NCBI GenBank assembly: GCA_963699535.1
Contig: CAVOUJ010000015.1
Location: 15,776-79,775, forward strand
Reading direction: 5' to 3'
Origin: VBDM01 sp963699535
GTDB lineage: Bacteria; Pseudomonadota; Gammaproteobacteria; Burkholderiales; SG8-39
Length of the DNA: 64,000 nucleotides
Below are positions 20,724 to 31,003 of the stretch, in pieces. The notes under the pieces are model-generated. The model did not search any database. It was not told where the DNA came from and saw only the letters and a program-made list of their open reading frames with translations. The translations under genes and the position numbers were made by a program. Each line of letters begins with the position of its first letter. The stretch's first letter is position 1.

Positions 20724-22700
20724 TCAGACCGTCGCAGGAACCTGCTGCTCGGCCAGCGCGAGCTTCTCGGGCCGCCCGAGCAGCACGACGACGTCGCCGG
20801 CCTCGAAGCCCCAGTCCGGGCCGGGCCGCTGCGAGCGCGCGCCCCGGCGGCGCACGCCGGTCACCTCGACGCAGTCCGTCGAGCTCGAGCTCGGCCAGCG
20901 TCCTGCCGACCGCGGACGCGCGATCCGGCAGCTGCACCGAATGCAGCCGCGGCTGCAGGTTCTCGGCGGCGTCGGCCGCGTCGGTCGCGCCGTGGAAGAA
21001 GCCGCGGAACAGGCTGTAGCGCTCCTCGCGGATCGCGCGGATCCGCGCCAGCACGCGATTGAGCGGCACGCCCAGCAGCAGCAGCGAGTGCGACGCGAGC
21101 ATCAGGCTGCCCTCGAGCACCTCCGGCACGACCTCGGCGGCGCCCGCGTCGAGCAGCCGGTCGAGCTCGCTGTCGTCGAGCGTGCGCACGATCACCGGCA
21201 GCTCGGGGCGCAGCTCGTGCACGTGATGCAGGATCTTGAGCGCGACCGGCGTGTCGGCGAACGTGATCACCACGGCGCGCGCCTTCGCGAGGCCCGCGGC
21301 GACCAGCGCCTCCCGGCGGCCCGCGTCGCCGTAGACGACCGACGAGCCGTCGCCCGCCGCCTCGCGCACGCGCTCCGGGTCGGCGTCGAGCGCGATGAAC
21401 GGAATGTCCTCGGCCTCGAGCAGGCGCGCGAGGTTCTGGCCGCTGCGGCCGTAGCCGCAGATGATCACGTGGTTCTGGCGCGCCATCGTCGTCGCGGCGA
21501 TCTGCGTGATCTGCGCCGCGCGCGCGAGCCAGTCGTTCGCGGTGAACTTGCGCACGATCGGCTCCGCGAACTGGATCAGGAGCGGCGCCGGCAGCATCGA
21601 CAGCACCATCGCCGCCAGCACGAGCTGCGCGATCGTGCCCGGCACGAGCGTCAGGTCGACCGCGAGCGCGAGCATCACGAGCGCGAACTCGCCGGCCTGC
21701 GCGAGGTAGAAGCCGGTGCGCAGCGCGGTGCCGGCGGCGCGCCGAAGACGCGCGACAGCACGACGATCAGCGCGAGCTTGGCGAGGACCGGGACGACGAG
21801 CAGCAGCAGCACCCACGCGAGGTTGCGCAGCGACGACGCGCGAGGTCGAGCGCCATGCCGACGGTGACGAAGAACAGCCCCAGCAGCACGTCGCGGAACG
21901 GCTTGATGTCCTCCTCGACCTGATAGCGGTACTCGGTCTCGGCGATCAGCATGCCGGCGAGGAACGCGCCGAGCGCGAGCGACAGTCCGGCGAGCTCGGT
22001 CAGCGCCGCGAGGCCGAGCGTGATCAGCAGCACGTTCAGCATGAACAGCTCGGAGCTGCGCTGCCGCGCGACCAGGTGGAACCAGGCGCGCATCGGCTGC
22101 TGGCCGGCGAACAGGATCAGCACCAGCACGACGAGCGCCTTGACGCCGGCGCTCGGCCAGCGCCGACGGCGAGCTCGCCGCCGCTCTTGCGCGAGCGACG
22201 GCATCACGATCAGGAACGCGACGACGGCGAGGTCCTGGAACAGCAGGATGCCCATCACGTCGCGGCCGTGCGGCGTCGCGAGCTCCATCCGCTCGGCCAG
22301 CATCTTGGAGACGATCGCCGTCGAGCTCATCGCCAGCGCGCCGCCGAGCGCGAAGCCCGCCTGCCAGCCGTAGCCCAGGAAGTGCAGCGCGAGCATCGCC
22401 GCGCGATCGTGGTGATCGCCACCTGCGCGAGGCCGAGCCCGAACACCGCGCGGCGCATCGCCTTGCAGCTGCGGCAGGCTGAACTCGAGCCCGATCGAGA
22501 ACATCAGGAAGACGATGCCGAACTCGGCGAGATGGCGGGTCTCGGTCGCCGTCCGGCACCCACGCGAGCGCGTGCGGTCCGACGGCGATGCCGACCAGCA
22601 GGTAGCCGAGGATCGGCGGCAGGCGGACGAGCCGGCAGACGACGACGACGACGACGGCTGCGCCGAGCAGGACGAGGATCAGTTGCAGCGTCTGCGGCAT
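20724..22700 (-). CDS. kefB: Monovalent cation:proton antiporter, CPA2/Kef type with TrkA domains (frameshifted)
   Basis: ATG at 22700 gives MPQTLQLILVLLGAAVVVVVVCRLVRLPPILGYLLVGIAVGPHAL. The antiporter domain continues in several frames (FSIGLEFSLPQL, GGALAMSSTAIVSKML, LLFQDLAVVAFLIVMP, ELAGLSLALGAFLAGMLIAET). The cytosolic half is clean: HVIICGYGRSGQNLARLLEAEDIPFIALDADPERV (TrkA-N/Rossmann) then a TrkA-C domain. A corrected end EKLALAEQQVPATV gives TGA at 20724. Whether it is K+ efflux specific cannot be decided; the KefB name is by family. Confidence 0.87.
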
Positions 22701-22782
22701 CGTGCGGGCGTGGCGGTGGCTCGTCCGGCAGCGGGTGGGAGTGCGATCGAATGTAGCATGGAGCCCGACCAATCCAGTCCGG

Positions 22783-22788
22783 TATACT
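22783..22788 (+). promoter_or_regulatory. Possible -10 box (TATACT) upstream of kdsD
   Basis: TATACT lies in the ~170-bp divergent gap between the antiporter and kdsD genes. No convincing -35 is visible. It would drive the kdsD-lpt-rpoN series. Confidence 0.35.
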
Positions 22789-22873
22789 TCTGTGCATGAG
22801 CGCCGCAGGGCCGTCCCAGGGCGTGAATCGCTCGCCTCCCGGCGAGACGGCGCGCAGCGCCAAGGGTGCACGA

Positions 22874-23907
22874 ATGAGCGTCACCGTCTCAGCCGCGCCT
22901 GCCGCGCGGCCCGGTCGCGCGGGGGTCGATCGGGCGCGCGCGCTGTCGCTCGCGCGCGACGTGCTCGCGACCGAGGCGCGACGCGATCACGGCGCTCGCC
23001 GCGCGGCTCGGCGCCCCGTTCGTCGCCGCCGTCGCGCTGATCCTGCGATTGCCGGGGCCGCGTCGTCGTGTCCGGCATCGGCAAGTCGGGTCACATCGGC
23101 GCGCAAGCTCGCCGCGACGCTGGCGTCGACCGGCACGCCGGCGTTCTTCGTGCATCCGACCGAAGCGTCGCACGGCGATCTCGGCATGATCACGCCCGAC
23201 GACGTCGTCGTCATGCTGTCCAATTCGGGCGAGACCGACGAGCTCGTGCTGCTGACGCCGCACCTGAAGCGCCAGGGCGCGAAGCTCGTCGCGCTGACCG
23301 GCAACGAGCAGTCGCTCGCTCGCGCAGGCGGCCGACGTGCATCTCGACGCGGCGGTCGACGCCGAGGCCTGTCCGCTCGGTCTCGCGCCGACGGCGAGCA
23401 CGACGGCGGCGCTGGCGCTCGGCGACGCGCTCGCGCTCGCGCTGCTCGACGCGCGCGGCTTTTCGGTCGAGGATTTCGCCCGCTCGCATCCGGGCGGCAC
23501 GCTCGGCCGCCGACTGCTGACGCGCGTGCGCGACGTGATGCGCACCGGCGACGCGCTGCCCATCGTCGGTGTCGGCGCGACGCTGGCGGAGGCCGATCGT
23601 CGAGATGAGCGGCAAGGGCATGGGCATGACGGCGGTCGTCGACGACGACGGGCAGCGTCGCGGGCATCTTCACCGACGGCGACCTGCGCCGCTGCCTCGA
23701 CCGCATCCGCGACATCGCCGGCGTGCCGGTCGCCGACGTGATGACGCGCACGCCGCGCACGATCGGCCCCGACCGGCTCGCGATCGATTGCGTCGAGCTG
23801 ATGGAGGCCGGCGCCGAAGGTGACGGAGCTGCTCGTCGTCGACGACGAGCGCCGGCTGGTCGGCGCGCTGCACCTGCACGACCTGTTTCGCGCGCGGGTG
23901 GTCGTGA
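22874..23907 (+). CDS. kdsD: Arabinose-5-phosphate isomerase (frameshifted)
   Basis: Makes A5P for Kdo, the inner sugar of lipopolysaccharide. SIS domain: ARKLAATLASTGTPAFFVHPTEASHGDLGMITPDDVVVMLSNSGETDELVLLTPHLKRQGAKLVALTGNEQSLA is clean. After a frameshift near 23325: LDAAVDAEACPLGLAPTASTTAALALGDALALALLDARGFSVEDFARSHPGGTLGRRLLTRVRDVMRTGDALP leads into paired CBS motifs, ending LHDLFRARVV near 23905. About six frameshifts. Overlaps the kdsC start (TGATGA). Confidence 0.93.
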
Positions 23908-24457
23908 TGAGCCGCCGCACGCCGGGTCGTGCATGCGCCAGCGTCGCGCGCGCGGCATCCGGCTCCTCACCTGCGACGTCGACGGCGTGCTGACCGACGG
24001 CCGCATCTACGTCGACGACGACGGCCACGAGATGAAGGCGTTCAGCGCGCTCGACGGCGTCGGCCTCAAGATGCTGATGCGCGCCGGCATCGCCGTCGCC
24101 TGGATCACCGGCAGCAACGCGCCGGCGGTCACGCATCGCGCGCGCGCGCTCGGCGTGCACCGCGTCGTGCAGGGCGCCGAGGACAAGCTCACGCCGTGGG
24201 AGGCGCTGCGCGGCGAGCTCGGGCTGCCGGCCGACCGCCTGCGCGCACATCGGCGACGATCTTCCCGACGTGCCGGTGTTCGTCGCGCTGCGGCCTCGCG
24301 GTCACGGTTCCGCACGCGCCGGCGATGCGTTCGCGCGACGCGCGCACTACGTCACCGGCGCGCGACGGCGGCGCCGGCGCCGTGCGCGAGCTCTGCGAGC
24401 TGATTCTCGCCGCGCAGGGCGTCCTCGACCCGCAGCACGCGCGCGTTCGGCGCCTGA
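23907..24457 (+). CDS. kdsC: 3-deoxy-D-manno-octulosonate 8-phosphate phosphatase, KdsC type (frameshifted)
   Basis: HAD-family phosphatase completing Kdo synthesis. RLLTCDVDGVLTDGRIYVDDDGHEMKAFSALDGVGLKMLMRAGIAVAWITGSNAPAVTHRARALGV contains the DxDG nucleophile motif and ITG(S/R) motif II. Then EDKLTPWEAL and, in another frame, IGDDLPDVPVF (motif IV). C-terminus REYCELILAAQG-like segment reads RELCELILAAQGVLD and ends FGA with TGA at 24455. About three frameshifts. Confidence 0.9.
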
Positions 24458-24465
24458 CCGCACCG

Positions 24466-25097
24466 ATGGCCTCGCGACGCAGCCGGCATCGACCGGCTGG
24501 TCGCCTGGTCGCCGGTGCTGCTGCTCGGCGGCCTCGCGGCGCTCACGTACTGGCTCGACGCGCAGGTGCGACCGCCCGCGCGCGCGCGGCGACGGCGCCG
24601 TCGCGGCACGACCCCGATCTCTACGTCGAGCAACTTCAGCGCGGTGAGCTTCGACGCGCAGCGGCCGCGTCCTGCAGTCGCTCGCGGCGAAGCGCGCGCA
24701 GCACTATCCGGACGACGACAGCGTCGACCTCGTCCGCGCCGTCGCTCGACGCTGACCGACCCCGGCAAGCCGCGCCTCGCGGTCACCGCCGACGCCGGCA
24801 CGGTCTCGGGCAACCGCGAGATCGTCACGCTGCGCGGCAACGTCCGCGCGACCCGCGATGCGGCCGCGCCGCCGACGCCGCGCGACGGCGGCCGGCCGGG
24901 CCGGCGACCTTCACGACCGAGTTCCTGCACGTGATCCCGAAGCGATCGCGCGCCGAGACCGACCAGGCCGGTGACGATCGAGGAGCCGCGTGGAATAATC
25001 CAGGGCGTCGGGATGGACCTCGACAACAAGGCGAAGACGCTCAAGCTCAAGTCCGCCGTTCGCGGAACGCTGCAGCCCAACCACGCTTCCGAAGTGA
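24466..25097 (+). CDS. lptC: LPS export protein LptC (frameshifted)
   Basis: Bitopic inner-membrane component of the Lpt bridge. MASRRSR then the anchor LVAWSPVLLLGGLAALTYWLDAQV in the next frame; HDPDLYVEQL, SNFSAVSFDAQG, KPRLAVTADAGTVSGNREIVTLRGNVRATRDA and LHVIPKRSRAETDQAVTIEEPRGIIQGVGMDLDNKAKTLKLKSAVRGTLQP complete the LptC domain. Stop TGA 25095-25097 overlaps the lptA GTG. Five or so frameshifts. Confidence 0.88.
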
Positions 25098-25802
25098 CCG
25101 CCGACCGCCGACCACCGTTCCGCCTGCACGCGTCCGCCGCGCGCGGTCGCGTCGGCGCTCGTCGCTGCGCTCACGGCGCTCGCGGATCGCGCCGCCGGCG
25201 CGCGGCCGAGAAGGCCGATCGCGACAAGCCGATCAACTTCTCGGGCGACACCGGCGACGTCAACCTGCAGGCGCACGGCGGCACGCTCACCGGCAACGTG
25301 ATCATCACGCAGGGCACGCTCGAGATCCACGCCGACCGGATCGTCTTCAAGCAGAACGCCGACAATTCGCTGTCGGCGACCGCGTTCGGCAATCCGGTCG
25401 CCTTCCGCCAGAAGCGCGACGACGTCGACGAGTATTACGAGGGCTACGCGCAGCGCGTCGAGTACGACGGCTCGAAGGAGCTCGTCGAGCTCTTCGACAA
25501 CGCGCTCCTGAAGCGCGGGCAGGACGAGATCCGCAGCAACTACATCTCCTACAACGCGGCGACCGAGCTGTTCAAGGCCGAAGGGCGTGCCGGAACGGTC
25601 CCCGACCCCGCGGGTCCCGGCACGCGCGTGCGCGGCATGTTCCAGCCCAAATCCGAACGCCGCCTGCCGGGCAAGGGCAAGGACAGCGCCGAAGGATGCC
25701 GGCAAGGACGCAAGCCGCGACGAAGCCGCAGACGCCCCGGCGCCGGAGCCGCCCGTGACGCTGAAGCCGGCCGGCGAGCTCGCGCCGCCCGCGGCCAAGT
25801 GA
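25094..25802 (+). CDS. lptA: LPS transport periplasmic protein LptA (frameshifted at both ends)
   Basis: GTG start overlapping lptC. The N-terminus (signal peptide region) is scrambled until ~25200. Then EKADRDKPINFSGDTGDVNLQAHGGTLTGNVIITQGTLEIHADRIVFKQNADNSLSATAFGNPVAFRQKRDDVDEYYEGYAQRVEYDGSKELVELFDNALLKRG is an uninterrupted OstA/LptA beta-jellyroll. The C-terminal Lys/Pro/Ala tail ends LAPPAAK with TGA overlapping the lptB start. Confidence 0.92.
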
Positions 25803-26560
25803 GCGCGGATCCCGCGGCGGGCGGCGCCGCGCCCGGCGAGCCAACTCTCGGTCGCGCAGCTCGAGAAGCGCTACAAGGCGCGCACCGTCGTCCACGACGT
25901 CTCGCTCGACGTCGGCGAGCGGCGAGGTCGTCGGCCTGCTCGGCCCGAACGGCGCCGGCAAGACGACCTGCTTCTACATGATCGTCGGGCTGGTCGCCGC
26001 CGACGGCGGACGGATCGAGCTCGACGGGCGCAACCTCTCGCGGCTGCCGATCCACACGCGCGCGCGGCTCGGGCTGTCGTACCTGCCGCAGGAGGCGTCG
26101 ATCTTCCGCAAGCTGACCGTCGCCGAGAACGTGCGCGCGATCCTCGAGCTGCAGGACCTCGATTCCGACGCGCTCGCCAACCGCCTCGACGCGCTGCTCG
26201 AGGACCTGGCGATCTCGCACCTCGCCGACGCCCCGGCGCTCTCGCTGTCCGGCGGCGAGCGCCGCCGCGTCGAGATCGCGCGCGCGCTCGCGACCCGGCC
26301 GCGCTTCATCCTGCTCGACGAGCCGTTCGCCGGCGTCGACCCGATCGCCGTCCTCGACATCCAGAAGATCATCGGCTTCCTCAAGGAGCGCGGCATCGGC
26401 GTGCTGATCACCGACCACAACGTGCGCGAGACGCTCGGCATCTGCGACCGCGCGTACATCATCAACGAGGGCCGGGTGCTGGCTTCCGGCGCGCCCGGGC
26501 GAGATTGTTTATAATGAGGCCGTAAGGAAGGTCTATCTCGGCGAGCATTTCCGGCTCTGA
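25799..26560 (+). CDS. lptB: LPS export ABC transporter ATP-binding protein LptB (frameshifted)
   Basis: GTG at 25799 overlaps lptA's TGA. The Walker A stretch LLGPNGAGKTTCFYMIVGLVAADGG spans a frame change near 25925; YLPQEASIFRKLTVAENVRAILEL, LSLSGGERRRVEIARALATRPRFILLDEPFAGVDPIAV and GVLITDHNVRETLGICDRAYIINEG follow cleanly. After an extra base near 26500 the corrected end is EIVYNEAVRKVYLGEHFRL with TGA at 26558. Cytosolic motor of the Lpt machine. Confidence 0.94.
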
Positions 26561-26583
26561 GGCACATGCACATCGCGTAACGC

Positions 26584-28069
26584 ATGAAGCAGACCCTCCA
26601 GCTCAAGCTCCGCCAGCACCTCACGCTGACGCCGCAGCTGCAGCAGTCGATCCGGCTGCTGCAGCTGTCGACGGTCGAGCTGAATGCCGAGGTCGAGCGG
26701 ATGCTGCAGGAGAACCCGCTGCTCGAGAAGGCCGAAGGCGACGACGAGCCGCCGCCGACCGCGGCGCAGCTCGCCGGCGCCGCCGCGTCGTCGACCGACG
26801 GCGGCGCCGACGCACGACGACGATCGTGCCGGCGGCAAGGAGGCGGGCGACGAGGCGCGCGAGCAGCTCGGAGACGGTCGACCGCACCGATTTCGAGGAC
26901 TATTCCGGCGGCGAGTCGGACTGGGGCGGCGGCGGCCGCGTCCGACGACGACGACGAGGGCTTCTACCCGCAGCAGGTCGCGACCAGCACGCTGCGCGAC
27001 CACCTGCTCTCCCAGCTCGCCGTGCTCAACCTGCCGCTGCGCGACCGCGCAGCTCGTCGCCGCGCTGATCGACGCGCTCGACGAGGACGGCTACCTGCAC
27101 ACCTCGCTCGAGGAATTGGCCGAGATGTTCCCGGAGGAGCTCGAGATCGATCCGGACGAGCTCTCCATCGCGCTTTGCTACCTGCAGAGCTTCGAGCCGG
27201 CCGGCGTCGGCGCGCGCGACGCCGCCGAGTGCCTGGCGCTGCAGCTGAAGGCGCTGCCGGAGTCGACGCCGTACCGCGCCGAGGCGCTGACGGTCGTCAC
27301 CGAGCACCTGCCGCTGCTCGCCGCGCGCGATTTCACCAAGCTGAAGCGCCTGCTGCACACCGACGACGCCGGCGTGCGCGCGATGCGCGCGCTGGTGACG
27401 AGCCTGAATCCGCGGCCCGGCGCCGTCGTTCGCCAAGTCCGAGGCGAACTTCGTCATTCCCGACGTCGTCGTGAAGAAGGTGCGCGGCAAGTGGGTCGCG
27501 GCGCTCAACGAGGCGGCGATGCCGAAGCTGCGGCTGAACCGCATCTACGCCGACATCCTCACCCGCAACCGCGACTCGTCGAACCAGCAGCTCTCCGCGC
27601 AGCTGCAGGAGGCCAAGTGGCTGATCCGCAACGTGCAGCAGCGCTTCGAGACCATCCTGCGCGTGTCGCAGGCGATCGTCGAGCGGCAGCGCCGCTTCTT
27701 CGAGCACGGCGACGTCGCGATGCGGCCGATGGTGCTGCGCGAGATCGCCGACGATGCTGGACCTGCACGAGTCGACGATCTCGCGGGTGACGACGCAGAA
27801 GTACATGCTGACGACGCGCGGCACCTACGAGCTCAAGTACTTCTTCGGCAGCCACGTCGCCACCGACACCGGCGGCGCGGCCTCGGCCACCGCGATCCGC
27901 GCGCTGATCAAGCAGCTGATCGCCGCCGAGAACGCCGAAGGCGCCGCTGACCGACAGCCGGATCGCGGATCTCCTGGGCGAGCAGGGCATCATCGTCGCC
28001 CGGCGCACCGTCGCCAAATACCGGGAGGCGCTGCAGATTCCTCCCGTCAACCTGCGCAAGGCGCCCTGA
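26584..28069 (+). CDS. rpoN: RNA polymerase sigma-54 factor (frameshifted)
   Basis: MKQTLQLKLRQHLTLTPQLQQSIRLLQLST is the Gln-rich activator-interacting region I. An acidic linker follows, then QQVATSTLRDHLLSQLAVLNLPLRDR, FEPAGVGARDAAECLALQLKAL, LNPRPGA, the HTH region LREIADMLDLHESTISRVTTQKYMLTTRGTYELKYFFGS and the RpoN box ARRTVAKYRE, ending QIPPVNLRKAP. Roughly seven interruptions, each repaired by removing one extra G or C (for example near 26870, 27050, 27430, 27755, 27950). The downstream pilin promoter at 38461 is a plausible sigma-54 target, if both belong to one genome. Confidence 0.95.
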
Positions 28070-28102
28070 CGACGCCGCCGTGCGCACAACGAGGAGAGCT
28101 CG

Positions 28103-28488
28103 ATGAACCTGAACCTCACCGGCCATCACCTGGACATCACGCCCGCGATCCGCGATTACGTCGTCGGCGAAGCTCGATCGCGTGACGCGTCACTTCGACC
28201 ACGTGATCGACGTCAACGTCGTGATGTCGGTGGACAAGCTGCGGCACAAGGTCGAGGTCAACCTGCACGCGCGCGGCAAGGACATCCACGTCGAGGCGGT
28301 CGAGCCCGACATGTACGCGGCGATCGACGCGCTGGCCGACAAGCTCGACCGCCAGGTCGCTCAAGCACAAGGAAAAGCGTCGCGCTGCACCGGCACGAGG
28401 GCGCCGCGATCAAGCGCGATGTCGCCGCGACCGAGGCCGCGCCGGCGGCACCGGGCGGCCCCGCGCGCCGGACGGGGCTTCGAGCTAG
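28103..28488 (+). CDS. hpf: Ribosome hibernation-promoting factor (frameshifted)
   Basis: MNLNLTGHHLDITPAIRDYVVGE then, after an extra base near 28170, DRVTRHFDHVIDVNVVMSVDKLRHKVEVNLHARGKDIHVEAVEPDMYAAIDALADKLDRQV: the HPF/YfiA beta-alpha fold. A basic tail follows, ending near TAG 28486-28488. Good ribosome-binding site (AGGAGAG). Short-form length. Directly downstream of rpoN, its usual neighbour. Confidence 0.92.
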
Positions 28489-28610
28489 GAGCCTGGCGTA
28501 TACTCGGCGAGGCGTTCGCGCCGGCGGGCCGGAAGGTCCGCCGGTTTGCATTTGCGGCCCCGCAACGACCGGTTGCCAACGTCCGCGCCACGATCCATTC
28601 TTCGCCTGCG

Positions 28611-29083
28611 ATGAACCAGATCGCCGAGTCTGCTGCCGGCCGCGAACATCCTGCTCGACCTCGACGCGGGGACGAAGGCGCGCCTGTTCGACGCGGTCGG
28701 CGCGCTGTTCGAGGCGCAATCGCGGCGCTGTCGCGAAGAGAGTCGTCGTCGACAGCCTGCTCGCCCGCGAGAAGCTGGGCTCGACCGGGCTGGGCCAGGG
28801 GATCGCGATTCCCCACGGGCGCATCAAGGGCCTCGACGAGGCGCAGGGCGCGTTCGTGCGCCTGCAAGTCGCCCGATCCCGTTCGACGCGCCGGACGGCA
28901 AGCCCGTCGCGCCAGGTCTTCGTGCTGCTGGTGCCCGAGCAGGCGACCGAGCAGCACCTGCAACTCCTCTCGGAGCTCGCGCAGATGTTCTCCGAGACGC
29001 CGCTTTCGCGAGCAGCTCGCCGGACGCCGGCCGACGCGCGCCGGCTGCACGCGCTGTTCGAGCAGTGGGCACCCGCGGCGTAG
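28611..29083 (+). CDS. ptsN: PTS nitrogen-regulatory EIIA protein (frameshifted)
   Basis: MNQIAES start, then LPAANILLDLDAGTKARLFDAVGALFEAQS, VVVDSLLAREKLGSTGLGQGIAIPHGRIKGLDEAQGAFVRL (phosphorylated His in IPHGR), VFVLLVPEQATEQHLQLLSELAQMFSE and LHALFEQWAP to the stop at 29083. Three or four extra bases. Part of the nitrogen-PTS signalling set with hprK and rapZ. Confidence 0.92.
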
Positions 29084-29165
29084 CGAAGCCCTCGACGTTC
29101 GCGATGACCGCGCCTGCGCCAGGCGACCCCAGGCGCGCCGCGAGGACGGCGATGACGGCGACGGG

Positions 29166-30114
29166 ATGATGCGGCAGGTCAGCGTCGAGACGGATGTTCG
29201 CCGACAACCAGGCGCGGCTCGGCCTGCACTGGGTCGCCGGACGGCAGGGCGGCAACCGCGTGCTGACCGGCGAGGCCGCGCTGAAGCCGACCATCGGCCA
29301 GGTCGGCCACATGAACTTCATCCACCCGTTCCGGATCCAGATCCTCGGCGCGGCGGAGCTCGCCTACCTGCGCGCCCTGCCCGCAGACGAGCTCGAGGCA
29401 TCGCGATCGACCGGCTGTTCACCACCGAGCTCGTCGCGATCGTCGTCGCCAACGGCGAAGACGTGCCGCCACGCCTCGCCGGCAAGTGCAACGCCCACCA
29501 CATCGCGCTGTTCACCTCGGTCGCAGCCGTCGCCGCACCTGGTCGACGTCTTCCGGCTCTACCTGTCGCGCGTGCTCGCCGAGTCGACGACGCTGCACGG
29601 CGTGTTCCTCGACGTGCTCGAGATGGGCGTGCTCGTCACCGGCGCGTCGGCGATCGGCAAGAGCGAGCTCGCGCTCGAGCTGATCTCGCGCGGCAACGGG
29701 CTCATCGCCGACGACATCGTCGAGCTCTACCGGATCTCGCCCGACACGCTCGAGGGCCGCTGCCCCGCCGTGCTGCGGGATTTCCTCGAGGTGCGCGGCA
29801 TCGGCATCCTCAACATCCGGACGATCTTCGGCGAGACGGCCGTGCGCCCGCGCAAGCTGCTGAAGCTGATGGTCCACCTCGAGGACCACAGCAACGAGGC
29901 GTTCTCCGAGCTCGACCGCCTGCAGGTGAACGCGACGTACCAGGAGATCCTCGGCGTGCCGGTGCGCAAGGTGACGATTCCGGTCGCCGCCGGCCGCAAC
30001 CTCGCCGTGCTGGTCGAGGCCGCGGTGCGCAACTTCGTGCTGAACCAGCGCGGCATCGACAGCACGAAGGAGTTCATCGAGCGCCAGACGAAGCTGATGG
30101 AGGACGGCGGCTGA
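29166..30114 (+). CDS. hprK: HPr kinase/phosphorylase (frameshifted N-terminal domain)
   Basis: MMRQVSVET then FADNQARLGLHWVAGRQGGNRVLTGEAALKPTIGQVGHMNFIHPFRIQILG; a frame change occurs near 29195, another near 29398 and a third near 29525. From there the kinase domain is intact: GVFLDVLEMGVLVTGASAIGKSELALELISRGNGLIADD (Walker A) and EVRGIGILNIRTIFGETAVRP (family signature), ending KLMEDGG at 30114. Confidence 0.94.
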
Positions 30115-30144
30115 CGCCCGCGCGGACGTCGGCGCTGATGTCGA

Positions 30145-30653
30145 ATGGATCTCTTGCTGATCGGCGGCGTCTCGGGCTCCGGCAAGAGCGTCGCGCTCGG
30201 CGGCGCTCGAGGACTCCGGCTACTACGCCGTCAACAACCTGCCGCTGCCGCTCGTCGCCGAGACCGCGCGCTACCTCGCGACGCGCCGGGCGCGACCGCG
30301 TCGCCATCGCGCTCGACGTCAAGACCGCGCCGGGCCTCGCCGGCCTCCCCGACACGCTGGCGCGGCTGCGCCGGCCGGCTGGAGCGTGCGCTTCCTCTAC
30401 CTCGACGCGAAGACCGAGACGCTGGTCAAGCGCTTTTCCGAGACGCGCCGCCGCCATCCGTTCTCGAGCGACGCCCGCACGCTGACCGAGGCGATCGACT
30501 ACGAGCGCGCGCTGCTCGCCGAAGTGCGCCCGCTGGGCTTCGCGTTCGACACCAGCGACCTGTCGTCGGCGGCGCTGCGCGCCTGGATCAAGGACTTCGT
30601 CAGCGTCGACGCGTCGAAGCTCACGCTGCTGCTGGAGTCGTTCGGCTTCACGA
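30145..30653 (+). pseudogene. rapZ: RNase adapter RapZ, 3' part missing
   Basis: MDLLLIGGVSGSGKSVAL (Walker A) starts at 30145; DSGYYAVNNLPLPLVAETARYLA, VAIALDVKTAPGLAGLPDTLA, FLYLDAKTETLVKRFSETRRRHPFS and FAFDTSDLSSAALRAWIKDFVSVDASKLTLLLESFGF follow across frames. RapZ should go on for over 100 more residues, but at about 30,651 the sequence switches abruptly to a methyltransferase reading frame. The missing half holds the RNA-binding part. Extra bases as in upstream genes. Truncation looks like a sequence join rather than natural decay. Confidence 0.9.
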
Positions 30654-30654
30654 A

Positions 30655-31003
30655 GCCCCGCACCCGATTGTCACCCGTGAGCGGTTGCGCTCGGTGCTGG
30701 CGCCCGAGCCCGGCGAGCGCCTGCTCGAGATCGGCCCCGGGACCGGCTACTACACCTTCGAGATGGCCGACTGGGTCGGCCCGGAGGGGAGGGTCGAGAT
30801 CTTCGACCTCCAGCAGGAGTTCCTCAACCATGCGATGAAGGGGCTCGGGCGGGCGAACCAACATCGTCCCCACCCAGGGCGACGCGACGGACCTGCCCTA
30901 CGAGGACGCCTCGATCGACGCGGTGATCCTGACCGCCGTCCTCGGCGAGATCCCGGACCGGGGCGCCGCCCTGGCTGAGATTCGGCGCGTTCTGCGGCCC
31001 GGT
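30655..31003 (+). pseudogene. SAM-dependent methyltransferase fragment (both ends missing)
   Basis: Frame reads EAPHPIVTRERLRSVLAPEPGERLLEIGPGTGYYTFEMADWVGPEGRVEIFDLQQEFLNHAMKGLG, a class I methyltransferase (motif I LEIGPGTGYY). After one extra C near 30861 it continues NIVPTQGDATDLPYEDASIDAVILTAVLGEIPDRGAALAEIRRVLRPG. It has neither start nor end: the 5' side abuts rapZ and the 3' side abuts a transposase with no intergenic DNA. Donor unknown. Both junctions are suspect. Confidence 0.8.

Noticed and set aside
30145..30978. RapZ-methyltransferase fusion gene
   Set aside because: The continuous frame depends on extra bases and joins two domains at a place where RapZ should continue; the methyltransferase lacks its start and end. 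Explained better as a join artefact.
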